Origin: an uncultured Bermanella sp.
GTDB lineage: Bacteria; Pseudomonadota; Gammaproteobacteria; Pseudomonadales; Oceanobacteraceae
NCBI GenBank assembly: GCA_913058575.1
Contig: CAJXRF010000036.1
Coordinates: 1-54,007 of the forward strand
DNA: 54,007 bases
Reading direction: 5' to 3'
The notes under the pieces: model-generated
Told to the model about the DNA's origin: nothing
The model's database searches: none
What the model saw: only the letters and a program-made list of their open reading frames with translations
Position numbers and translations under genes: made by a program
Shown: in pieces, positions 26,245-34,734 of the stretch
Layout: each line of letters starts with the position of its first letter
Position numbering within the stretch: the stretch's first letter is position 1

Positions 26245-27870
26245 ATGCCTACTTTAGATTCTCAAATAGATACTCATGGCGATACCTTTCAAGCCAACAC
26301 GGAGTTTATGCAAGCGGCCATAAATGAATTTCGTGAAATTGAAGACAAGGTGGTTGCTAAAGAATTAGCCGCCAAAGAAAAATTTGTTAAACGCAAAAAG
26401 CTGCTGCCTCGTGAGCGTTTAAATCGCTTACTTGATGCCGGTACCCCTTTCTTAGAATTAATGCCACTAGCCGGCTATAAAATGCACGATGATAAAGACG
26501 GCAGCGGTGCGGGTGGCGGCATCATAGCAGGCATAGGGTATGTGGAGGGTGTACGTACTATGGTGTCGGTGAACAACTGCGCCATTAAAGGGGGCACCAT
26601 TTCACCTGCGGGCCTTGAAAAATCATTGCGTCTTCAAGAGATCGCGCAAGAAAACAAACTGCCCATGATGAGCCTTTCAGAAAGTGGCGGTGCTAATTTA
26701 AATTATGCCACCGACGTGTTTGTAAAAGGCGCAAAGGCTTTTGCCACTCAGGCTCGTATGTCGGCCATGGGCTTGCCACAAATTACAGTAGTGCATGGTA
26801 GTGCCACAGCAGGGGGGGCTTATCAGCCAGGTCTATCCGATTGGGTTGTGCTGGTGCGCGGTAAGGCCACTATGTATTTAGCAGGCCCACCATTATTAAA
26901 AGCCGCCACCGGTGAAATTGCCACCGATGAAGAATTAGGCGGCGCTGAAATGCACGCTCAAGTGGCCGGTACCGCAGAATACCTTGCGGAAGATGACAGC
27001 GACGGTATTCGTATTGCCCGTGAAATTATGAAAAGCATTCCATGGAATGACCAACTAACGGATTCATCTGTTTTAAATGCAAAGCTGTATGCCGAACCTA
27101 AGTTCTCGGTGGATGAACTGATTGGGGTAGTGCCTGCCGACAGTAAGCAGCCATATGATGTGCGTGAAATTTTAGCCCGCATTAGTGATGGTTCTGAATT
27201 TTTAGATTTTAAAAATGAATTCGATGCACAAACGGTCTGTGGCCGCATAAAAATAGAAGGCCATGCAGTGGGCATCATTGGTAACAATGGCCCCATCACA
27301 GCATCAGGTGCTGCCAAGGCCGCACAATTTATTCAGCTATGTGAACAAAGCAACACACCTTTGTTGTTCATTCATAACACCACAGGCTTCATGGTGGGTA
27401 CGCAAAGCGAGCAAGACGGTGTTATCAAGCACGGCTCTAAAATGATTCAAGCAGTGGCAAACGCGACGGTGCCTAAAATTAGTATTAATGTGGGTGGCTC
27501 GTACGGGGCAGGTAACTACGCCATGTGTGGCCGTGGTTTAGACCCTACCTTTATTTTTGCCTGGCCAAACAGTAAAACCGCCGTAATGGGTGGGCCTCAA
27601 GCCGGCAAGGTACTGCGTATTGTCACCGAAATGAAGCAAACTAAAATGGGAATGACACCTGACCCTAAAATGCTGGATGCCATTGAACAGGCCACAGCGC
27701 AAAAACTTGATGCGGGTTCTACTAGTCTTTTTGGTACGGCGCGTATTTGGGATGACGGGATTATTGACCCAAGAGATACTCGTCGAGTACTGGGTTACTG
27801 CTTAAGTATTTGCAATGAGGCAAAAGCACGAAACTTGCAAAGCAGTACCTTTGGTGTGGCCCGTCTGTAA
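26245..27870 (+). CDS. atuC: Acyl-CoA carboxylase beta subunit, geranyl-CoA carboxylase-like
   Basis: The 541-aa carboxyltransferase subunit belongs to the MCC/GCC lineage, which carboxylates the gamma carbon of branched enoyl-CoA. Visible features are LPRERLNRLLDAG, HGSATAGGAYQPGLSD, YLAGPPLLKAATGE, ELGGAEMHAQVAG and the C-terminal GAGNYAMCGRGLDP...WPNSKTAVMGGPQA. The loop GAYQPGLSD differs from the GAYVPAMxDE typical of methylcrotonyl-CoA carboxylase. Published work (geranyl-CoA carboxylase structure) says a Gly/Phe swap sets geranyl versus methylcrotonyl preference; which residue that is here needs an alignment. Gene order supports geranyl-CoA or a similar isoprenoid substrate. Confidence 0.8.
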   Translation: MPTLDSQIDTHGDTFQANTEFMQAAINEFREIEDKVVAKELAAKEKFVKRKKLLPRERLNRLLDAGTPFLELMPLAGYKMHDDKDGSGAGGGIIAGIGYVEGVRTMVSVNNCAIKGGTISPAGLEKSLRLQEIAQENKLPMMSLSESGGANLNYATDVFVKGAKAFATQARMSAMGLPQITVVHGSATAGGAYQPGLSDWVVLVRGKATMYLAGPPLLKAATGEIATDEELGGAEMHAQVAGTAEYLAEDDSDGIRIAREIMKSIPWNDQLTDSSVLNAKLYAEPKFSVDELIGVVPADSKQPYDVREILARISDGSEFLDFKNEFDAQTVCGRIKIEGHAVGIIGNNGPITASGAAKAAQFIQLCEQSNTPLLFIHNTTGFMVGTQSEQDGVIKHGSKMIQAVANATVPKISINVGGSYGAGNYAMCGRGLDPTFIFAWPNSKTAVMGGPQAGKVLRIVTEMKQTKMGMTPDPKMLDAIEQATAQKLDAGSTSLFGTARIWDDGIIDPRDTRRVLGYCLSICNEAKARNLQSSTFGVARL

Positions 27871-27933
27871 CGGCCACTGTTTTATTGTTATTAAAATTAG
27901 TTGTTATTAATATTTTTAAATTAGGGATTCAAA

Positions 27934-29091
27934 ATGATCATCACACCAGAACATGACGCAATTTTTAACACCGTTAAAAACTTCATTCAAAAAGAAATAA
28001 ACCCACATGCAGCCGAGTGGGAAAAAGCCGGTATTTACCCAGCCCATGAAGTATTCAAAAAAATGGGTGACCTAGGCATGCTGGGCATTAACAAAGAAGA
28101 AAAGTACGGCGGTTTGGGTTTAGATTACTCCTATAATATGTACGCAGCTGAAGCGCTGGGTTATTCAACAACCGGCGGTGTTACGTTATCTATTGGTGTG
28201 CAAACCGATATGGCCACACCTGCCATTGCCAAGTTTGGTAGCACAGAATTAAAAGAACAATTTTTAGCCCCAGCCATTGCCGGTGAATATGTTGCCGCCA
28301 TTGCGGTATCAGAACCGGGTGCCGGGTCGGATGTAGCCGGACTTAAAACCACAGCCAAAAAAGATGGCGATGACTACATTATTAATGGCTCAAAAATGTG
28401 GATCACCAATGCCACCCAAGCAGATTTCTTTTGTGTATTGGCTAACACCAGTGATGACAAGCCCCATAAAAACAAATCTTTAATTGTGGTGCCGGCTAAC
28501 TTACCAGGTATTACCATTGGTGAGAAAATTGACAAAATTGGTATGCGCTCTTCTGATACTGCGCCAATCTTTTTTGACGATGTACGCGTACCGCAGCGCT
28601 ATCGCATTGGTGCTGAAGGCACCGGCTTTATGCTGCAAATGTTGCAGTTTCAAGAAGAGCGTTTATGGGGGGCCGCCAACAGCCTTATTGGCATGGAGCA
28701 GTGCATTAACCTTACCATTGAATATTGCAAAGAACGCAAAACGTTTGGCCAGCCATTGATAAACAACCAATCAATTCACTTCCGTCTTGCTGAATTAAAA
28801 ACCGAAGTTGAATTGTTGCGTGCACTAACCTATCGCGCCAGTGACCTTATGATGGCCAAGAAAGACGTCACTGAATTAGCGTCTATGTGTAAATTAAAAG
28901 GCGGCCGTTTAGTTCGCGAAGTGGCCGACAGCTGTTTGCAATATTGGGGTGGTATGGGTTTCACCACTGATAACCCAATTTCACAAGTGTTCCGTGATGG
29001 CCGTTTGGCTTCTATTGGCGGCGGGGCTGATGAAATCATGTTGGGCATTATTTGTAAGTACATGGACATCTTGCCAAAGCGTGGTAGCTAA
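27934..29091 (+). CDS. atuD: Acyl-CoA dehydrogenase, citronellyl-CoA dehydrogenase-like
   Basis: The 385-aa protein has the complete ACAD fold: SEPGAGSDVAGLKT (FAD site), INGSKMWITNA, KMG-like IGMRSSDT and the C-terminal QYWGGMGFTTDNP. The medium-chain catalytic Glu position is Gly (about G363 in ASIGGGADEIM). A glutamate stands instead in the helix G site used by isovaleryl- and long-chain enzymes (E242 in QFQEERLW). That fits a methyl-branched substrate such as citronellyl-CoA. The gene follows the carboxylase beta subunit as atuD follows atuC. Confidence 0.83.
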   Translation: MIITPEHDAIFNTVKNFIQKEINPHAAEWEKAGIYPAHEVFKKMGDLGMLGINKEEKYGGLGLDYSYNMYAAEALGYSTTGGVTLSIGVQTDMATPAIAKFGSTELKEQFLAPAIAGEYVAAIAVSEPGAGSDVAGLKTTAKKDGDDYIINGSKMWITNATQADFFCVLANTSDDKPHKNKSLIVVPANLPGITIGEKIDKIGMRSSDTAPIFFDDVRVPQRYRIGAEGTGFMLQMLQFQEERLWGAANSLIGMEQCINLTIEYCKERKTFGQPLINNQSIHFRLAELKTEVELLRALTYRASDLMMAKKDVTELASMCKLKGGRLVREVADSCLQYWGGMGFTTDNPISQVFRDGRLASIGGGADEIMLGIICKYMDILPKRGS

Positions 29092-29103
29092 ACCATACAG
29101 GTG

Positions 29104-29189
29104 ACGAGGGGAATGGCCCCTCGTATTGACAAACGCTATTGAAATTACCTTGTCCAATTTGGTGGGTACTTCAGATTCATAAGTACCCA
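29104..29189 (+). other. Two hairpins inside the operon, before the hydratase gene
   Basis: ACGAGGGG-(5)-CCCCTCGT (29104-29124) and TGGGTACTT-(9)-AAGTACCCA (29163-29189) are perfect. The second ends just before the GAAGGA ribosome site of the gene at 29204. They may stabilise or set stoichiometry of the mRNA segments. Confidence 0.6.
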
Positions 29190-29203
29190 AGAAGGAATAT
29201 GAA

Positions 29204-30010
29204 ATGTTAGATCAAGCTTACACTGCCATCAAGCTCGAACGCGAAGAGCATATTTTGTACCTCACCCTTGATAGGCCTCAAGTGCGCAATGCCATGAGCT
29301 TAAGCATGGTAAAGGAATTGTCACAGGTTTTTACTTACCTTGAAGGGGATTTATCCATTCGTGCCGTAGTGCTGCGCGGCGAAGGGGGAAGCTTTTGCGC
29401 GGGTGGCGATATTAAAGACATGTCTTCAGCTCGTGCGGCGTTAGCCAAAGGAGATACAGACCCATTTTATGATCTGAATAAAACTTTTGGTGAATTGATT
29501 TTACAAATGAATCAAATTCCTCAAGTGGTCATTGCTATTTTAGACGGTGCGGTGTTGGGCGGTGGTTTTGGCCTAGCTTGCGTCACCGACGTGGCCATTG
29601 CCACCAACACAGCGCAATTTGCCATGCCTGAAACCACCTTGGGTATTCCTCCTGCGCAAATTGCTCCGTTTGTGGTGAAGCGTATTGGCTTAACACAAGC
29701 GCGCCGTTTAGCGTTATTGGGTAGCCGCTTTGGGGGTGAAGAGTCAGTGCAATTAGGCATTTCACATTTTTACGCCAAAGACGAAGAAGAAGTGCAGCGC
29801 TTATTAGGGCAAACCCTAGATCAGCTTAAAAAATGCGCCCCTAATGCCAATGCCATTACCAAAAAGTTAATGCTAAAAGCCGCTGAGCATGAGGCGGAAA
29901 GTTTAATTGATGATGCGGCAAAAGCATTCAGTGCCGCGGTTCAAGGTGGTGAAGGTTTAGCGGGCACCATGGCATTTGTACAAAAACAACCCGCACCTTG
30001 GGCTAAATAG
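29204..30010 (+). CDS. atuE: Enoyl-CoA hydratase-family protein, isohexenylglutaconyl-CoA hydratase-like
   Basis: The 268-aa crotonase-fold enzyme has oxyanion-hole segments FCAGGDIKDM (about 65-75) and GAVLGGGFGLACVTDVA (about 113-129). The segment FAMPETTLGIPPAQIAPFVVKRIG follows. Crotonases of this pathway hydrate the product of the carboxylase, as AtuE does for isohexenylglutaconyl-CoA and LiuC for methylglutaconyl-CoA. The position between dehydrogenase and biotin subunit matches AtuE, while LiuC would sit between carboxylase beta and alpha. The substrate assignment therefore rests on gene order. Confidence 0.78.
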   Translation: MLDQAYTAIKLEREEHILYLTLDRPQVRNAMSLSMVKELSQVFTYLEGDLSIRAVVLRGEGGSFCAGGDIKDMSSARAALAKGDTDPFYDLNKTFGELILQMNQIPQVVIAILDGAVLGGGFGLACVTDVAIATNTAQFAMPETTLGIPPAQIAPFVVKRIGLTQARRLALLGSRFGGEESVQLGISHFYAKDEEEVQRLLGQTLDQLKKCAPNANAITKKLMLKAAEHEAESLIDDAAKAFSAAVQGGEGLAGTMAFVQKQPAPWAK

Positions 30011-30034
30011 AGACCTTGCCGAGAGGGCGAAGAA

Positions 30035-32059
30035 ATGAATAAAGAATTAAACAACGGTTTTACAAAAGTATTAGTGGCCAACCGTGGTGAAATTGCATTG
30101 CGAGTAATGCGCACGGCTAAAGCCATGGGTTACGAAACCGTAGCGGTTTACAGTGAAGCTGACAGCGATGCCCCTCATGTGCAATTTGCCGATGAAGCGG
30201 TGTGCATTGGCGCGTCACAAGCCAATCAAAGCTATTTAGTAATAGATAAAATTATTGATGCCTGTTTAAAAACCGGTGCCAATGCGGTTCACCCAGGTTA
30301 CGGATTTTTATCTGAGAACACCGATTTTTGTGCCGCTTGCCAGAAAAACGGCATTACCTTCATAGGCCCAGACCCTCACGCTATTGAGCTAATGGGCAAC
30401 AAGCGTTTGGCTAAAATTGAAATGATTGAAGCCGGTGTGCCGTGTATTCCAGGTTACGAAGGCAAAGCGCAAGACGAAGCCACGCTACTGGATGAAGCCA
30501 TTAAAATTGGTTTTCCAGTCATGATTAAAGCCACCGCCGGTGGTGGTGGTCGCGGCATGCGTTTGGTGATGAGCGAAGAAGAATTTACCTCACAATTAAA
30601 AACCGCCAAGTCAGAAGCCTTAAATGCGTTTGGCAGTGACGAAATGATTTTAGAAAAAGCGGTCATGAGCCCGCGCCACATTGAAATTCAAGTGTTTGCT
30701 GACCGTCACGGCAACTGCGTGTATTTAGGTGAACGTGATTGTTCAGTGCAGCGCCGCCATCAAAAGGTGGTAGAAGAAGCCCCTTCACCGTTTGTTAGCG
30801 AAGAGCTGCGCCAAGCCATGGGTGAAGCGGCGGTGAATGCTGCAAAGGCCTGTGCTTATGTGGGCGCTGGCACGGTAGAATTTTTAACCGATGCGCAAGG
30901 TAATTTTTACTTTCTTGAAATGAACACGCGCTTGCAGGTAGAGCATCCGGTGACGGAATTAATAACCGGTGTTGATCTAGTGGCTTGGCAGCTGACAGTG
31001 GCTGCCGGTGGACAATTGCCATTACAACAGCAAGACATCATATTAAATGGCCACGCCATGGAAGTGCGTTTATACGCAGAAGACCCAGCCCTAGGATTTA
31101 TGCCGCAAACCGGTGAAATTTTACGCTGGTCTCACATGCAAACCGATGGTTTACGCATGGACAGCGGCATTCAACAAGGGCAAATAGTAAGCCCATTTTA
31201 TGACCCCATGTTGGCCAAAGTCATTGCTTACGGCGCCACCCGTGATGAGGCCCGTCGTCGCTTAATGGCAAGTCTTCGTAAATTAGAATTGCTAGGAGTG
31301 CGCTCAAACCGTGGGTTCTTGTTTAATATTTTAAACAGCCCAGTATTTGTACAAGGTGAAGCGACTACCGCTTTCATTGAGAATGACTTTGCAAACGATT
31401 CATCATTAAGCCCGCACTCTTTAACCCATGAGCAGCAAGCGTTGGCATCATGGTTGTTTTATTTAAACACCGCATTGTCTAATAAACAGGCTAATGAGCG
31501 TGCATTTTGGAGAAATTCAAACCCAGCGCCCACGTGGTTTGATTTAGAAAGCAGCAGTGAAAAACACAGTGTGGCGGTGACGGTTAAAAATGCCCAGCAC
31601 AAGCATTTTACCGTGCAAGCCAAAGACAGTGTGTTTGACTTTGTATTAATCGATCAGCAAGACCAGCAGTTAATTTATTCAGATGACGGTGTTAAAAAGA
31701 CCATCGCTTATTCGTTTAATGCGGAAGGTGATTTGTATTTAAGCAGCCATGAAGGTTGTGTACTGATTAGTGATAATACCCATGCACCGGCTGCCGCTGC
31801 GCAAGGCGCAGGTTCTGGCTTAGTGAAAGCCAGCATGGATGGCGGCATCATTGATGTGTTAGTGGAAGAGGGGGCCAGCGTCGAAAAAGGTCAAACCCTT
31901 GTGATATTAGAAGCCATGAAAATGGAGCACGCCATGAAAGCCGACGTTGATGGGGTAGTAACGGCTATTAATGTACAAAAGGGCGACCAAGTGAAAGGAC
32001 GTCAGTTGTTGCTTGAAGTGACGGCAGCGGTGCAAGAGGAAGCTCTTGAGCCAGCTTAA
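30035..32059 (+). CDS. atuF: Biotin carboxylase/BCCP alpha subunit, geranyl-CoA carboxylase-like
   Basis: The 674-aa protein carries biotin carboxylase (about 10-455): the N-terminal VLVANRGEIALRVMR, the glycine-rich ATP loop KATAGGGGRGMR, and EMNTRLQVEHPVTE. A BT-type linker domain and a C-terminal biotinyl domain with LEAMKMEH follow; the biotin-accepting lysine is about K629. It uses ATP and bicarbonate to charge biotin for the beta subunit, forming an alpha6-beta6-type enzyme by family analogy. It is the last gene of the operon, closed by two terminators at 32070 and 32122. Confidence 0.85.
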   Translation: MNKELNNGFTKVLVANRGEIALRVMRTAKAMGYETVAVYSEADSDAPHVQFADEAVCIGASQANQSYLVIDKIIDACLKTGANAVHPGYGFLSENTDFCAACQKNGITFIGPDPHAIELMGNKRLAKIEMIEAGVPCIPGYEGKAQDEATLLDEAIKIGFPVMIKATAGGGGRGMRLVMSEEEFTSQLKTAKSEALNAFGSDEMILEKAVMSPRHIEIQVFADRHGNCVYLGERDCSVQRRHQKVVEEAPSPFVSEELRQAMGEAAVNAAKACAYVGAGTVEFLTDAQGNFYFLEMNTRLQVEHPVTELITGVDLVAWQLTVAAGGQLPLQQQDIILNGHAMEVRLYAEDPALGFMPQTGEILRWSHMQTDGLRMDSGIQQGQIVSPFYDPMLAKVIAYGATRDEARRRLMASLRKLELLGVRSNRGFLFNILNSPVFVQGEATTAFIENDFANDSSLSPHSLTHEQQALASWLFYLNTALSNKQANERAFWRNSNPAPTWFDLESSSEKHSVAVTVKNAQHKHFTVQAKDSVFDFVLIDQQDQQLIYSDDGVKKTIAYSFNAEGDLYLSSHEGCVLISDNTHAPAAAAQGAGSGLVKASMDGGIIDVLVEEGASVEKGQTLVILEAMKMEHAMKADVDGVVTAINVQKGDQVKGRQLLLEVTAAVQEEALEPA

Positions 32060-32069
32060 TATTTACATG

Positions 32070-32092
32070 GCTGCTTAAAGCAGCTTTCTTTT
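32070..32092 (+). terminator. Intrinsic terminator of the atu-like operon
   Basis: GCTGCT-TAA-AGCAGC (32070-32084) is followed at once by TTTCTTTT, eleven bases after the stop codon. Confidence 0.75.
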
Positions 32093-32121
32093 AAAAAGAA
32101 GGCTGTAAAATAGGGTTTTAT

Positions 32122-32159
32122 AAAAAAGGAGGGAATGATAATTTATTCCCTCCTTTTTT
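32122..32159. terminator. Strong bidirectional terminator between the atu-like operon and intI
   Basis: AGGAGGGAAT (32127-32136) pairs with ATTCCCTCCT (32145-32154), flanked by six A residues and six T residues. It can end transcripts from both the operon and the integrase gene. Confidence 0.88.
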
Positions 32160-32202
32160 GTGCCTGATACATTTTAGACTGAGTGAATGAAGAGGTTGAA
32201 AT

Positions 32203-33213
32203 TTAGCCTGATTTTAAATCGACTGGGCTGACAATGCCACGATTGTTGATGCCCACAACGTGGGTGTAAATTTGAGTGGTTTCAATGGATGAATGACCTA
32301 ATAATTCTTGAATGGTGCGTAAGTCGGTACCTTGTTTTAAAAGCTCGGTGGCAAAGGAATGACGGAATGTATGGCAGGTGACGCGTTTGTGTATTTTAGC
32401 TTTTTGAGTGGCTTGTTTAATTGCCCGTTGAATTTGCTGTGCGCCTAGATGATGACGACGTTCGACACCTGTTCTTGGGTCTACTGAATAATGGTCAGCG
32501 GGAAATAAGTATTGCCATGCCAATTCGTATTGCGCTTTTGGCATTTTTCTAGAGAGCGCGTCGGGCATAAATACCCCAGCCATACCAATGGCTTCATCTG
32601 CTTTAAATTGGTTTTGGACAAACTCTATTTGTTGGGTTAACGCTGGCAATAAACTTTTAGGCAGTAATGTTCGGCGGCTTTTGTAGCCTTTTCCCTCCAT
32701 CACCAATAAGCCGCCATTTTTAATATCAACGTCTTTCACCCTGAGGTTAACCGTTTCGGTGATGCGTAATCCGCAGCCATATAACATTTTTACGATTAGG
32801 TTTTTTCGCCCTGAAATGCCATTGATAATTAAATGAGCTTCATCTGTTGATAATACAATGGGGATTTTTCTGGGTTTACTAGCATGCTGAAATGATAATT
32901 GACCGATGTCGATTCTTAAGAACTCTCTAAATAAAAACACTAACGCGTTTAATGCTGTCTTTTGAGTATTAATAGAGCAGCCACGAGCGTTGCCTAGATT
33001 AGATAAAAAATAATTAATGTGATCTACACATAAATCATCTTCACTGGTGTACTTCATATGGCGAATAAATCGCCCTGCCCATTGGCAATAGGTTTTCTCA
33101 GTTGCGTAAGCTAAACCTCGCGAGCGGATAAACAGCCGGTAGCGATCTTTAAGGCTTGTTGATGTGGGCTCTATAGTTGAGCGTATGTCTATAACGGGTT
33201 TTAGATTGCTCAT
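32203..33213 (-). CDS. intI: Integron integrase IntI (tyrosine recombinase)
   Basis: The 336-aa tyrosine recombinase recombines attC with attI to insert and remove gene cassettes. Catalytic residues are R150 (GCGLRITE), K175 (EGKGYKSR), H281/R284 (HTFRHSFATE), H307 (LLGHSS) and Y316 (TTQIYTHV), each offset by four from class 1 IntI1. The integron-specific insert is present: SVDPRTGVERRHHLGAQQIQRA (about 243-264 region), which other XerCD-like proteins lack. The gene is full length. Its promoter overlaps a perfect LexA box, 21 bases upstream. It is transcribed away from the cassettes. Confidence 0.96.
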   Translation of the reverse strand: MSNLKPVIDIRSTIEPTSTSLKDRYRLFIRSRGLAYATEKTYCQWAGRFIRHMKYTSEDDLCVDHINYFLSNLGNARGCSINTQKTALNALVFLFREFLRIDIGQLSFQHASKPRKIPIVLSTDEAHLIINGISGRKNLIVKMLYGCGLRITETVNLRVKDVDIKNGGLLVMEGKGYKSRRTLLPKSLLPALTQQIEFVQNQFKADEAIGMAGVFMPDALSRKMPKAQYELAWQYLFPADHYSVDPRTGVERRHHLGAQQIQRAIKQATQKAKIHKRVTCHTFRHSFATELLKQGTDLRTIQELLGHSSIETTQIYTHVVGINNRGIVSPVDLKSG

Positions 33214-33226
33214 GATGCCACGGCAC

Positions 33227-33268
33227 GCCTACACTGTAATTATATACAGTGTAGGCAGGTATTGATAA
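33227..33268 (-). promoter_or_regulatory. intI promoter with embedded LexA (SOS) operator
   Basis: CTGT-AATTATAT-ACAG (33234-33249) is a perfect LexA box inside 12-bp inverted arms (33227-33238 and 33245-33256). On the minus strand the six bases between those arms read TATAAT, a consensus -10. A TTATCA element (33263-33268), 18 bases upstream of it, can serve as -35. LexA binding should block RNA polymerase directly. Confidence 0.85.
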
Positions 33269-33473
33269 AAAGCTTCAAACTAAAGATAAAAACTGGCTTG
33301 AGAATGGAAATAGAGCCATGAAACACGTCTTAGGACCTTATATTAATAATATGCGACTTAATGACAGCGTATTAAGATATTCAATCACATGATGATAAAG
33401 CAGGGAAATATGCCCAAACGAGCAAATATGCCGCTCAAACTGTGAAAAGTTAAAAAGCTTGTAAAATTAATGA

Positions 33474-33480
33474 GTTAGGC
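33474..33480 (+). other. Candidate attI recombination point
   Basis: GTTAGGC matches the GTTRRRY core exactly, 261 bases from the intI ATG, within the usual attI distance. GTTAAGA at 33640, ten bases before the first cassette ORF, is an alternative that misses one consensus base. I could not locate a convincing cassette promoter (Pc) between 33257 and 33650. Confidence 0.45.
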
Positions 33481-33650
33481 GCGTATAAAATATTAGTTAT
33501 TGTGCATATAGACGCTTAGAAAGGTTGGCCAATTACGTCTGTATGCTTCATTATACGTGGCATTAAAAGGACTGAGTGGCGTTTTTTGTTGCGGCAAGCA
33601 CGTCACCGGACAAAAGCGTCTCGCGACGTAGAATAAACTGTTAAGACTAT

Positions 33651-33962
33651 ATGACTGTCACCTTAGATTCCTGCACAACTTTTGGTCAAATATTGATAGC
33701 TATATCTACGCTTGCGTTTATTACCTTTATTTTCTGTGTTGTAGCATTTGACTACAACGAACGTGAAGGGTGGAAAGCTAAATCTATAGAGAAAGGATTG
33801 CTTTACTTCCTGCCTCTTTACTATCCAAAAGAATCTATAAAATTGGAATACGTAAGCTGGTACCCTATATACAAGTTTTCGTTTATGGTTACCGCTTCAT
33901 CAGTTTTGTTATTATTAATTGGCAGCGGCTTCGGAGAGTTTTGTGATTACTCCAAGTCTTAA
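33651..33962 (+). CDS. Cassette protein 1: two-helix membrane protein, 103 aa
   Basis: I do not recognise a family. The protein has a hydrophobic helix at about 12-34 (ILIAISTLAFITFIFCVVAF), a charged and aromatic middle with ...EGWKAKSIEKG and YYPKESIKLEYVSWYP, and a second helix at about 75-93. Both segments are clear membrane spans. The stop codon TAA is the first part of attC1, the tight packing that marks cassette genes. No good ribosome site is visible, so translation may rely on the cassette promoter context. Confidence 0.65.
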   Translation: MTVTLDSCTTFGQILIAISTLAFITFIFCVVAFDYNEREGWKAKSIEKGLLYFLPLYYPKESIKLEYVSWYPIYKFSFMVTASSVLLLLIGSGFGEFCDYSKS

Positions 33963-34043
33963 CAAGTTTAGCCAGCATAGCCCAGCCAAAAAGACGGCTG
34001 GTCTGGACCTCGCTTCGCTCGGCCGCTGCTAAAGGCGTTATGG
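33957..34043 (+). repeat. attC1 recombination site
   Basis: The ~87-base imperfect palindrome has a TCTTAAC-type left core at 33957 and GTTATGG at 34037. Inner boxes TTTAGCCAGC (33967-33976) and GCTGCTAAA (34025-34033) pair with one bulged base, the asymmetry IntI reads. GACGGCTGG/CCAGCC pairs inside. Confidence 0.85.
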
Positions 34044-34053
34044 CAATAAATTT

Positions 34054-34725
34054 ATGAAAGTAATCGCAATATTTACACTGCTTATATCTACTATAGGCTT
34101 TATGCCTAGCTCTATAGCAAAAGAAAAAACTGCCATGGAACAAAGTAAAAAAATCGGACAATCGGCCACTGAATGGAAGAATATGTATTTCCTTGGGATT
34201 AGTAAAAATGATCCTAGTTCGCTTAATTTAAGTGAAGGACAAATTCGCGGCTTACTTTCAATGGTCAAGGTAGGTCCAGCAGTATCAACTGGTGCAGCGA
34301 TTGAACCTTCATTTCTTATGAATACAAAGGGCGTGACACCTTGGTTAGCTTTGTACACTTTAATTTATACAAAAAAGCCTGAAGCATTAGGGATTATTAC
34401 AAGGGGGGAGTCAGCTATTAATATCCCTGGAAGTTATTTAAATGGACTCTTCGAAAGCCATGTCCACTGGCCAAAGAATATAATATCTAAGTATAATTTA
34501 GAGCTTGAAGGATATAAGCCCTTCATAATTCCATTCATGCTTCATAAAGACGCCCCGCCAGTAGGTAACTTCACCCAATCAATGAAGGCACCTGACGGCA
34601 GCCTTGAGATTTTTGGAATACACGAGTTCAATGAATCAAATCCAGAAAGACTTTTAGCCGAAGTAGATGGAATTATTGAATTCATAAAAGAAAAAAGACC
34701 TGATGTTACAGCTGCGACACATTAG
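34054..34725 (+). CDS. Cassette protein 2: exported protein of unknown function, 223 aa
   Basis: The protein begins with a signal peptide (MKVIAIFTLLISTIGFMPSSIA, likely cut before KEK). The mature part has no motif I can name. It contains a Gly/Ser-rich segment at about 70-90 (LLSMVKVGPAVSTGAAIEP), a Trp-Leu-Ala-Leu-Tyr stretch and several Pro/His-rich turns (IPFMLHKDAPPVGNF), and it ends in a Glu/Lys helix. Residues such as H131, H133 and Glu are scattered with no clear catalytic set. It starts 17 bases after the attC1 cut. It is probably periplasmic. Confidence 0.7.
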   Translation: MKVIAIFTLLISTIGFMPSSIAKEKTAMEQSKKIGQSATEWKNMYFLGISKNDPSSLNLSEGQIRGLLSMVKVGPAVSTGAAIEPSFLMNTKGVTPWLALYTLIYTKKPEALGIITRGESAINIPGSYLNGLFESHVHWPKNIISKYNLELEGYKPFIIPFMLHKDAPPVGNFTQSMKAPDGSLEIFGIHEFNESNPERLLAEVDGIIEFIKEKRPDVTAATH

Positions 34726-34734
34726 CAAGTAGCA

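Noticed and set aside
24573-32059. Leucine (liu) operon
   Set aside because: Gene order and the start with an SDR do not fit liuR-A-B-C-D-E, and no HMG-CoA lyase is present; kept as an alternative to be tested at the selectivity residue.
33298-33490. Cassette promoter (Pc) between intI and the first cassette
   Set aside because: TTGAGA and several AT-rich hexamers exist, but no pair has acceptable spacing and match.
33640-33646. GTTAAGA as the main attI point
   Set aside because: It misses the final pyrimidine of GTTRRRY; retained only as an alternative because it is next to the first gene.
33889-34358. Minus-strand open frames across attC1 and cassette gene 2
   Set aside because: They read through the attC palindrome and the antisense of a signal peptide; the plus-strand genes fit cassette orientation.
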